This document shows positions 38,235 through 50,200 of a stretch of DNA of 64,000 nucleotides, one piece after another (position 1 is the first letter of the stretch; each line of letters opens with the position of its first letter). The stretch is from Perca fluviatilis (Eukaryota; Chordata; Actinopteri; Perciformes; Percidae), in contig NC_053118.1 of assembly GCF_010015445.1 (NCBI RefSeq), positions 22,948,937-23,012,936 on the forward strand, given 5' to 3'. The notes beneath the pieces were generated by a model, which had not been told where the DNA came from, searched no databases, and worked only from the letters and a program-made list of their open reading frames with translations. Made by a program: the position numbers and the translations under genes.

Positions 38235-41200
38235 TCAGGAGGCAGCCAAAGCAGCTGTGCTGGTTTTGCAGTCTATTTTTTGGGGGTCACAGGGGTAGAA
38301 GGTGACACCTAGCCCAGTAAGAAACGCCATACATGAGTCTAAACAAGAGAAGCCCAGATTGGACTGCACATACTGCACCGGCAAGTCAGGCCTGAACCTG
38401 AGGAAAGAGGAAACAGAGAAATGGGGATCTCATAAGTTATGAGGACCCTAAAATGACGACCTAAAATGTGCAAATATATAGTTATTTAAATTTGACTTAC
38501 GTTTTGGCTATGGCCCGAAGTGCAACCTTTCTTTCCCTCTCTACAAACTTGTCAATGAGGTATGAAGCCATGCGCGGGGCTTCCTTGTACAGCTTAAAGA
38601 AACGGCGATAGTTTCCTAACGCCCAGGCGGCACGGAGTGCGAGAGCATGAGCCACACACACATCTGCCCGCAGAGCCGGGGTCAAGTACACCAACTCAGT
38701 GGTCAGATCTGGAGAAAATGAATGGCCAAAGTTAAAATATGAAGGGAAAGGGTGAGTATGTGATGTGCGATAGTGACTGAAAAGAAAACAATGTGAGCAT
38801 ACCTCCAGAGTTTTTAGTGAAGATGTAATACAGCAATCTATATGCTGTAAACTCTCCGATGTTCTCTGAGGGATTGTCCTTATACAGGGCCTTCAGCTGG
38901 GTCTGACACTGGTTGAACTCTTCATGGTCTCCCTGAAGACAATAAACGTTCAGCTAGTATTCAAAAAAAATACACTGCTATGACTTTTAACTACTGCAAC
39001 ACTTAAAAAGAAAAACAGACTTACCTTTTCCAGAGCAATGCGTGCATGACACTCGTACACTTCCACTGTGAAGTCAGTACGAACTCCTTGGACCTGGATA
39101 ATGAGGGGGAATAAACACATTTAGGAAACAAAGAAGACAATACAAACCCAGACAGATCAACATTGTAAAAAAACACAAAGACAGAGGGACAAATGAAAGA
39201 CTTATGAAGATAACCAACCGTGAGGTCCTGTCGTATGGACTTCATCTGTTCACAGGCATAGGTGTAGTCGTGGTGGGTTTTCCAGTGGATTTTTACAGCC
39301 TGCAGAGATTTTCTCAGGACCTGAGTAAAAACAAGTTCAGAAACAGATCAAAGTCTGGATCTTGATCTTCTGTGATGTAGAATGAGAAATAATTGGGCTT
39401 CCGGTTTGGGTCATGCGGAGATAGGACGTGAGTTAGGAGAGCTCCCTGCTTAACTTTCAAATATTGACCTTTAAAAACGCTACTTAAGGCACTCTGACAC
39501 TAGTATAAGACTCGTGTTACAAAAGTCATTAACACGTCGGGAAGAGGCACACCACTTGCGATATGAGCAAGAACAAGCCGCCAACAACTCAACCAACAAC
39601 CCGTACTAGCGTGGCTAGCAGAGTCGCTAGCATGGCTGCGGCTAGCTCTGAAACGACTTCAAGCACCGACGGGATTTCCATGAGCCAACTTGTAGTCGAG
39701 CTGGATAAACAACGTTCTTCACTCAGAGAGGACATCTCTGCTCTTATTCAGGAATCTGTTGCTTCGCTACAATCCTCCGTGAATACTCTTACAGAAACTG
39801 TTACCAGTTTCCAGGTGCGTTTAAGCACAACCGAATCTCTGGCTGGAGACAATTTTGCTGCGCTACACAAGGCTGAGAGAAAGATCAAACAGTTGGAAGA
39901 GCAAACCGCCACTCTACTTGACCGGGTAGAGGACATGGAAAATCGCTCTCGAAGAGCTAACCTCAGGATATTGAACGTTCCAGAAGGCAGCGAGAAAGGC
40001 CAGTCTACTGTAAAATTTGTGTCTGAAATGCTTATGGAAGTGATGGGTGAAGGCGTCTTTCAAAAACCCCCCGACCTGGAGCGGGCACATCGCTCTCCGG
40101 CCAGAAGCCTCAGGAGGGTCGACCCCCCCGTCCCTTGGTGATCTGCTTCCACCGGTTCCAGGAGAAGGAAAAGGTATTGCGGTGGGGCCGGACGCATGAT
40201 GTGAAGTTTAAGGGATCCAAACTTAGGATCTACCCGGACTTGTCGGTGGGTCTGGCGAAGAAACGCGCTGCGTTTAAGGACGTAAAACAGCGGCTGTATG
40301 AGAAGAACGTACGGTTCAGCTTACTGTATCCGGCACGCCTTCGAGTTCATTTTGATGACCAAACGTTCATCTTCTCCTCGCCGGAGGAGGCCCAGGAGTT
40401 TTATGACCGCTGTGTTGCTACGCGTGAGTAGCCTAGGCTACTATTTCAGATGATTATCCTGAACTGTGGTCATAATGTCTTCACGCAACCAGGTCACTGC
40501 AGGTGAAATTACAATATCTTTGAAGGACTTTTGCTTCTACCTGTTGTGGGTTATGTGACTGCTGGTACACTTTACCTTTAACCAACATTTTCCTTTCGGA
40601 TGCACGCAGGCCCTTGTTGCAGAGTTATAAGTTCACATTTATATGGTATGTTGTATGTGGCCTTATGCCGGGCTCAATTAGCCTAGTCGTTGTTGTAAAT
40701 TGTAGTCTGTTTAGTTCACTACACTATTCGAGTCATCACGTTTAACGTGGGCGTTGACTTGCTTGCGTTAGGATTGGGAATAGCCTAACATAGGGATAGT
40801 AAGAAGGACTATTGGAAGTCTAACCACATTAATGCTGCGGTTCGTCATAGTTCAGAGGATGAACCTAGATTTCTTCATTTGTTTTATAACAGGGATGGGT
40901 TGCCGGGCTATGTGTTTTTATTTTTTATTTTATTTTTTATTTTATATATATATATTTTTTTATTTATTTTTATTTTTTATTTTTTTTCTCTCTCTCCGTT
41001 CTTCACTCTCTTTTTCGGTCTCACGGCTTCTTACAATGGTTTATCATGTGCTTCACCACCCATATCGTTGGATAAACGGCTTTTAGGCAATGGGCACAGA
41101 AAGTAGAAATATGTCAGGGGGGTCTGCAGTACGTTTTACTAGCTGGAATGTTAGAGGCATGAACGGACCGGTGAAAAGGGCCCGGATATTTTCGCATTTG

Positions 41201-44200
41201 AAAAGACTGCACACCGAAATTGCATTTTTACAGGAAACACACCTTCGTGTTCAAGACCATATTTTGCTTAGGAAAGCATGGGTAGGACAGGTGTATCATT
41301 CAAACTTCAGCAGCAGAGCTAGGGGAACATCAATACTAATTCATAAAAAGGTATTATTTACTCCCTCAGAAATACTTTCAGATCCTCAAGGGCGTTATAT
41401 TATAGTATCGGGTAGTCTATTTCAGCCCTGTGGTCTTAGTTTGACATCTATGCCCCAAATGGGATGATGCTGATCTTTTTAAAAAAAAAATTTAATTTAT
41501 TTAATATTTGGGGGTGATATGAATTGTGTGATTGATACAGCTTTGGACCGTTCAAATCCTAAAACTACACTCACATCAAAGATGTCTAGGACGCTCTCTG
41601 GCCTCATGTCCCATATAGGTTGTATAGACCCATGGAGATTTCTATACCCAAATAAAAGAGAATTTTCTTGTTTTTCACATGTGCACCAGTCCTACTCTAG
41701 AATAGATTACTTTTTCATTGATAAACATCTTCTCCCCTCCATAAAATCTGTGGAGTATTCAGCTATTGTAGAGTCTGATCACGCACCCCTCATCCTCGAC
41801 ATTAACGTTGCACTTAAATATCCCGCAAGGTCTTCTTGGAGGCTGAACACGGCATTACTTTCGGATACGAACTTTTGTCAGTACGTATCAAAAGCAATAG
41901 ATGATTTCCTTCTATTTAATCAGACGGACTCTATATCACCATCCATATTGTGGGAAACATTCAAAGTTGTACTGAGGGGACAGATAATATCATTTTCTGC
42001 AGCACGCAATAAGGAAAGAAGGCAAACACAGGAAAAACTAATTGACTCCATTTTGAAAATTGATCATAAGTACTCAAGGACCCCAACGCCCGAGCTATGC
42101 AAAGAAAAACTGAGCCTTAAAGCGCAATATGATTTATTGTCCACAGATAAGACTGAACGAAATCTTTTGCGGTCGCGCTCATTTTTCTACGAACATGGGG
42201 AGAAGGCAGGGCGTCTTCTCGCCCATCAGCTGAAGGGTAAATCTGCATCCAGACTTATACCTATTATTAGGAAAGGACCTCAGGAGGTGACAATAGACCC
42301 CCAGGAAATCAACTGCACTTTCGAAAAATATTACTCGGACTTGTACTCTTCGGAATTTCCGCATGATACTTCTCATATGACAGAATTTTTAGATAACTTG
42401 GATATTCCATCAATTGCACAAGACCAAAGTGAAAGCCTGGAAAGACCTCTAGATAAACAGGAAGTAGAGAACTCAATTAGAGATATGCAGAGCGGAAAGG
42501 CCCCAGGGCCAGACGGCTACCCAATTGAGTTTTTCAAAAAGTTTTCTTCACAGCTGACACCTCTACTTCTTAACATGTTTAACCACTCCCTTGAACAGTC
42601 TTCCCTCCCACGGAGCCTCACAGAGGCTCTTATCACAGTTTTACTGAAGCCAGGCAAAGATGCGATGGACTGCAGCTCTTACAGGCCAATATCTTTGTTG
42701 AATGCAGATGTTAAGATCATCTCAAAAGTTTTGGCCACTAGAATAAACTCTGTCATATCAGATATAATTTCAGCTGATCAGACAGGTTTTATGAGGGGGC
42801 GTCATTCATTCGTCAATATCCGCAGACTTTTGAATGTAGTGCATTCTCCAGCGTCTGGGGTCGCACCAGAAGTGGTGGTGTCCCTTGATGCGGAGAAAGC
42901 TTTCGACAGGGTCGAATGGGGCTATCTCTTTTCCGTGCTGGGTAGATTTGGGTTTGGTCCAAAATTTGTTTCCTGGGTTCGACTATTGTATTCTTCTCCT
43001 AAGGCTGCAGTAGTCACTAATAAATTATGTTCGCAATATTTTTCTTTATCCAGGGGAACGCGTCAGGGTTGCCCTCTCAGCCCATTGCTGTTTGTTCTAG
43101 CGATAGAACCCCTGTCAATAAAGCTTAGAACCACACAGTCCATACATGGTATTAGCAGGATGGGAACGGTATATAACATTTCTTTGTATGCTGATGATCT
43201 TCTAATTTATATAACGGACCCGTTGTCATCTACACCTGTAATTTTGAAGATTCTTGGAGACTTTGGTAGCTTTTCAGGGTATAAAATCAATTATTCAAAA
43301 AGCACATGTTTCGCTATTAATGAAGTAGCGCCAAATACGAGAATCGGAATTACCCTTTTGTATATCACAGTCAGGGTTTAAATATTTGGGAATTCATGTC
43401 ACCCCTCTTTTCTGGTTTGTTTGATGCGAACTTCACTCCAATACTTGAGAAACTAAAATCTGACCTCCAACGATGGAGCACCATTTATTTATCTTTAGCC
43501 CGAAGAGTTAACTGTGTTAAAATGAATGTGCTGCCTCGATTTTTATATTTATTTCAAAGTCTTCCAGTTTTCCTTCCAAAATCTTTCTTTCGCGCAACAG
43601 ATAAGTTACTCTCACATTTTTTGTGGGGAGGTAAAACTTCAAGGCTGTGTAAAAAATTCCTTGAAAGACCAAGGCAGAGGGGTGGGCTTGCCCTCCCAAA
43701 TTTAATGATTTATTACTGGGCTGCAAATTTGCAAAAAATTGTTTACTGGTTTCAATCTCCTGAAGCAGGTTGGTGTAGTGCAGAGGCCAATTTTTGTAAA
43801 CCGGCGTCTCTTGCTGCACTGATTACGTCAAAACTTCCCCTCTCCCCATCACGCTTCTCCTCCAGCCCAGTAGTAAGTTCAACACTTAGGATTTGGATAC
43901 AATTTAGGCAAACGTTTCATCTCTCTGATCTGTCCATACTCAGTCCTATCTGTAATAATCATCTTTTTCCGGCTGCTAAAATGGATGATACTTTGATTAA
44001 CGGGACAGTATGGGCCTTTCTGTGTTTAAAGATTTTTTATAAATAACGTCTTTCTCAGTTTTGCTGACCTGGTCAGTAAATTCAACATTAGTAAGTCCAG
44101 TTTTTTCAGATATCTTCAGGTTCGCCATTTCATTCAAACACATATTTCATCATTTCCTCGATTACCTGTGCACTCTGACCTGGAGGATATACTGCAGACC

Positions 44201-47200
44201 CCTCTGACCTCAAGAGGCCAAATTTCTAACCTATACAACTCTATTATGTCACTCTACAATGTATCCATGGATCATATCAGAACAAAATGGGAAGAAGAGT
44301 TGGGGACAAATATATCGGAGGATGTATGGGACAGGGCTCTAGGCTGGGTGAATGGGACCTCTTCTTGTGCACGTTTGAATTTGATTCAGTTTAAAGTTCT
44401 ACACCGTATGCACTACAGTAAGGTTAAGCTGGCCAAGATATACTCTGAACACCGAATGCCATCTGTGATAGATGTAGAATGGACAGGGCAGATTTACTTC
44501 ACATGTTCTGGTCATGTTCCATGTTGAGAGAGTTCTGGGCATCAATATTTAAAGTCTTAACGAAGCCTTTGAATTAGCTCTACAACCTAGTCCTTCAATG
44601 GCCGTGTTTGGGGTACATGAGGGTGATTTTGTAATGTCCAACAGTATGGCGGGGGTGTTGCTTTTGCAACCTTATTAGCGCGCTGGTAGAATACTTATGG
44701 ACTGGAAATTCGTCTATACCGCCCCAAAGCTGCCACTTGGCTTTCTGATGTTATGATGTTTTTAAAAATGAAAAAATCAAGTACTTTCTTAAAGGATCAA
44801 CCAAAAACTTTTACAAGAATTGGGGCCCTTTACTGGCTTACTTTGAAGGACTTACTGCACTTCCCTCTTAGTAAAGGCTAAGAATTGTAGAGCATAATGA
44901 TCACACTATTTGTTACCATGAGTGATAGTTATTTATTTTCTACTTTTATTATTATTAATTAATTAATTTATTTATTTATTTATTTATTTATTTTTTAGTT
45001 GTTACTATTATTATTACTTCTATTTTCATTTTCATGTTTCTATTTTCCTTCTCTTGTTTTTTATTTAATTATTTATTTTTTTCCTTATCCTCTTCTCCTC
45101 GGCATAAGGGTCTTGTTGTGGGTGGGATGGGGTTAACAGAAAGATGTCTTTTATAATTGACACTGTATTAATGCATTGAATTCTGTGCGTTCTATCTTTT
45201 CTAAAACAATAAAAACACATGTTAAAAAAAAAAAAAAAAAAGAATGAGAAATAATTATACTCAAAAACTCATGTCACTCCCTTCTTCTCCCTTGTTTTAT
45301 GCCATTTGAATGGTATTAAGTATTCTGAAAAACTGACTTAAGAAAACCTTAACACTTTTTTCAGTATTTCTCAGACAATAACTGAAGAATGACAGGTCTC
45401 CAAAAAGCTAAACATCATCTCAGGACTGTAAAACCTGCAGTAAGAATACATTAAAAAAGGCAGACCGAAGAGCACAACTTACATGCACAGGGCGCACAGT
45501 GGAGGGGTCCGGGGCACAGGTGAGCCTCAGATAGGACTTGGTGATGTCCTGGCACGTTCCCACAATGGGGCAGTCCTCCCAGCTGAGGCCCTCCTGCGTT
45601 CCATCAGGTAAGTCCAGGGAATTGATGGAGAGAACCAGGGGCTCTGAGCGAAGCTGCTTGTGGAAACGAGCAGCTCTGCTCTGCTTCTTGGCTTCTCTGT
45701 TGGGGTCATGAAAATCGAGACCAGCGTTGCCACCTTTCCTCTTCTTTCCAACAGCTGGATTGGAATCGTCCATGTTTCTGGGAGATTAAGTTAAAAGGTT
45801 ATTGCCCGTGCCGTACAGTAGTAAAGTAGTAAGTCTTCCTCAAGAACAGTGATCAGTTCAAATTTTTGTAACGTGTATTTATTTACCGCCTTCCTCTGTT
45901 TGCCTTTCCTCCTCGTCCTCGTCCTCTCTCTCCACCTCCACGGCCTCTATCCCTGTCATTACCACGACCACGTCCGCCTCTCTGACTCCGTCGTGACAGC
46001 TGAGGTCGGAGGTCACTGGAGATGCTGCTGTCTGACTGCGAGCCAGAATCACTGGGTGCATAGGAGACACTAAACTTTCAAAAAAGGGAAATACCCAGGA
46101 AGCCTACAGTAACCAAAGACAAGGCGGGGAAATAGTGCCTTACCTGCGTCTGTGCCTTTGGTTGCTGCGGTCCCTGTTTCGGCCATGGGAGGGGGATGGG
46201 GAGCGGGAGGAGGAACGGGACGAACTAGAAGAGGGACTCCTTTGAGAAAATATATTTCTGTAGTGGCCCAATCGGTGTGCACCACCCCTGCCTCTTGGAG
46301 ATGCAGCCACTGCACTTCCACCACGACTAATTGAGCCATCTGACGACCTCTGGGATGCAAGAGATTCCCAACGAGACTGCTTGGCCTTTAGTCTACAAAA
46401 AAAAAAAAAATCACAATGGTTCAACTTGCAGGCAACGCTATCAACAAGTCACAAGAGTCCACAACTATTCAGAGCAAAGAAGTGCATCAATTAATATAGC
46501 AGTCAATTTTTTTAAAAACAATCCCAGAATTCAACTCTACACTCAACTGAAACCGCATCAAAATATGGTAAATTGATATTTGTTAAATCTGCAAAGCTCA
46601 TGTGTAGTAGTTTGGAAAAGTTTTTGGAAAAAGTCAAATCTTGGATAACAATTAATATATACACCAGGCAAACACTAATCCACTTGTAAACTCACTCTGG
46701 CAATGGCTCATGAGTCCAATCAATGGTGTAAGCAGAGCCATCCTTCAGCCGGTCCTGCAGAACTTCCTTCAGCACCTTCTCTGTACGATCTTTGTCTTCC
46801 TCCGTCTCACAGGCTGTAAAACAGCGCTGCACGTATTCCTTCATGGCTTGGGGCCAGTCCTGGGGTCTGGAGAGAAAGCATTTTAAGTCAACATATTATT
46901 CACTGATTCTCTCTCTTTTTTTTTTTTTTATCTGGAGTGACAGACCAGGTCTCACCGTGTCTGAGCACCTCCGGGTGCAGCACTGGCCGAAGATGGGGAG
47001 GAAGGAGTTGGATTCAATCCTGAGGGATGCTCGCCTGGAGGGAAACTCTGATTGGACATTGAGGAACACTGAACCTGATAGGGCCTCTTATGAATATTGA
47101 ACTTCACCGAAGCTGTCCCAGGTGCCTCTGTGAGAACCAAAAAAAGGAATATAATGAAGAAATGTAAATAGTCATTGTGGAGTTTCTTCTCTTTCTTTCG

Positions 47201-50200
47201 TTCAGCCTTATATAACTAACTAAAATACCGAACACAGAAAAACTTTAGGTCTTTAGCATAAAGAATCTGGATATCTGGATTCAGAATGTAGAACCACATT
47301 TGTCCTGGCATCATCTTTTAAACCTCACGGCCCCCTCTCATACTAAGCTCCTCCTAATGAGAGGGAATGTCTCTGATTGGTCAACATGCAACTGTAGCCA
47401 GGTGAAACACCTGCCTGCCTTTACTTCTCCTATATTACTGTGCAAGGGTGCTCCTGGTACAGATATGCTCTCTGCCTCTCTTATGCAATAACAATCCTAG
47501 TTACGAATATTTTCTGCCATGTACAGGGCAAGATGACCTATTCCCTCTCTATGTTATTGTGCATGAATATACTCACTTTCTGATCATAAGTAATGTTTTA
47601 TTTGATTCAAATTAATATCGCTTATGTATTGTTTATGTAAATAACACAATTTTCTTTCAACAAGAGGAATGTTTTGTGGTGGCCTAAAGGTTAAAGAAGC
47701 GAGCTGGGGAGGTCACCGGTTTGATCCCCAGACCGGCAGGATAGAAAATGTTCTACATGTCAGCTACCTCACAAAAGAGCAAATCTTACGTTTCATGCGG
47801 TGCCACAGTTGCTGTCCTTGTTTTTGGTTTTTGTTTTTGTTGGCCTCTCCTCTGCCAAGCCCTGGTACATACTGGCCTGGCTGCTGGGAGGTATTCTGAG
47901 AGGGCTGATACGTGTGCTGAGCCTGGAAGCCCTGTCCATAGTTAGGCCTTCCCTGGGAATGATTGTAAGCTTGCATTTGGTTGGGGTCACCGTGTGGGTA
48001 TTGCATGGAGTTACTGGCACTGTAGGCATTTTGTGATGGAGGAGGGGGATACTGGGAATTGGGTGGGGGAGGGATAGATGGGGGTGGAGGAGGAGGGGGT
48101 TTCTCAGAGGTGGTTGGGCTCTGGGGTTGCTGGGGAGTAGCAGGGGGAGGGGGTTGTGGTTGAGAGGGGTAGCCTGGGGACTGGTCTTCCATTCCAGGCA
48201 CTGGAGGAGGCTATGAAAAGAAAGATGGAAAAAAAAATTATTTTACAACTTTTTACTAGGGCTGTCAGCATTAATGGTTTAATCGCAATGCGGTTAAGGG
48301 CTGAGCATAACGCGTTATTTTTTTTATTTTTGTTTTAAAATCGCATTAATGCATGCCGCCATTTATTAATTTATTTCCACTTCACTCGGCTTCGCGTCGT
48401 GCCTAACAGGCTACTATTTTGACCCTTTGCCATACGTCCTCGTAACACATCCTGCTACTGCAGGAATAGCAATGCGGATTTCAGTGCCTCATTCCGGTGC
48501 CAATGATATGCCTGCGCTTCTCTCTGATGCTCTGAAACAGACGTTACAGGAAACCGAAACGTCGCTGCACGTGACGCTTGTTAAGACTACACTCAACAGC
48601 AGCTAACGTTAGCCTACCGCTAGCTAGAAGCTGGATTAAACACGGTTACATTGGTGACAGCTAAAGCTAAATGGTGTAAAGTTTGTCTGTATTTCACTGT
48701 AGAGGATTCCAACACTGGGATGTAACAATCTGCATTGACAGTTCAATGAAACTGGTAACCTACAGCCTCATGGTGCATTCAAAGTTATTGTCAAATGCCC
48801 TTTTCCCATCTGGTGGTTGTTTTTGTCGTTCAACAGCTATTTACTAGTGAAATAAGTTATTTTTATAGTTATTACATTATTATTAAATCATTTAATTTTG
48901 ACCATATGGCCTTAGCAATAAACAAGCTGTTGTTTAATCTCGCCAACTGTTGTTTAGTACCCTTCTTTTTTTTTACTTTCTTAAAAAGTATTGGTTCAGG
49001 CACCGGTACCGTTTTAAAAGTACCGCTTTAGCACCGGTATCCAAACCAAACAATACCCAACCCTAATATTGACTCTAGATTCAAATGTGTGACTAGATTC
49101 ACACATTCTTCTTTTGTTTACAGTAAATAAATAATAAACAAATACAAATCTTAAAATCAAGTTCATAAAGTCACTTTCTTTTTCACTCATTCATTTGATT
49201 CCCAATCAAGATACACTGGTAAGAATTGCTTTCCATTGTTAATATGTACTTAAAAACAGGTCTGAAACGCAAAATAGAATTTTAATCGTGATAAAACATG
49301 CGATTAACTATAGAAATTCAGCAATTAAAAAACATTTATCGTTTGACAGCCCTACTTTTGACTAGAAGCTACAGAAATGCCCAGGGGATAAAGTTGGCAT
49401 GCCTTACACCGTACATTAATTTCACACAACACTCATACTACTACTGTCATACTATTACAAAATGAGTTCATCTAAACAGGTTTGATAGGGTCACTGGTCA
49501 TGTCACGTAAAAATTAAAGACTAGTTAGAAAGAAACTAGAAAAGTTAGTTCTAGGTTTGTAAAATGTAAAGGGTCAGTGACAAAACAATCAAATCATCAT
49601 CTCATCAATTAGGTCTGTGATTATACATGTGATGTAATGAAGGGGTCTATGGTACATAAGAGGTTATGTACCTGTCCATTAGAGGTGGGAGTTCCTGGGT
49701 AAGGCCCTGGGGGTACACCAAACTGATTTGGTGGATATGAAGCTCCATACTGGAAATGTAAAGAAACCCATGTTGTCGTTTTTTAGCCTTCTCAGCATCA
49801 GATGTTATTTAAGAAGATACAAGCCTTGCAGCTAACCGTGTTGAATGCAGTAGATTTATTTGTATTAAAAGGTTATTAAGGTAACATATTCATATGAACA
49901 AAATTATTTTCTGTACTTACTGGACCCATGGGGTAGTAGTAATTATAGGGGTATGTGTATCCAGGATAATGCTGCTGAGTTTGCTGGTACCATGGATAGT
50001 ACTGCTGCGGTTGTTGTTGCTGCTGCTGCTGCTGAATGGCAGCAGAGTCAGTCACTGCTGGCTGAAACTGACCAGCCTGAAATGACACACATAAATTGCT
50101 AATAAATAACAAAAATAAATTGTTATTTTAATCCAGAACAGAAAGGAAATCATCTAGCAAGGACAGAAGCGATAATGCCACAAGAACATACAAAACAAAG

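Larger units (their letters stand above)
39395..45240 (+). mobile_element. Full-length L1/Tx1-type LINE, inactivated, antisense in leng8 intron
   Basis: A 5.85-kb non-LTR retrotransposon with a 5' start (GGGCTTCCGG), ORF1, ORF2 with an APE-type endonuclease and reverse transcriptase, AATAAA at 45208 and an 18-base poly-A tail, flanked by a perfect 16-base target-site duplication. Complete ends and duplication show a normal target-primed insertion with no 5' truncation. ORF1 and ORF2 each carry frameshifts, so the copy itself cannot move autonomously. It lies opposite to leng8 transcription and fills most of a 6.2-kb intron. The clade (L1 superfamily, Tx1-like) is inferred from ORF style, not from a tree. 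Confidence 0.95.

Noticed and set aside
47700..47750. A functional tRNA gene at the A/B box pair
   Set aside because: No cloverleaf or acceptor stem can be drawn; a SINE head explains the boxes.
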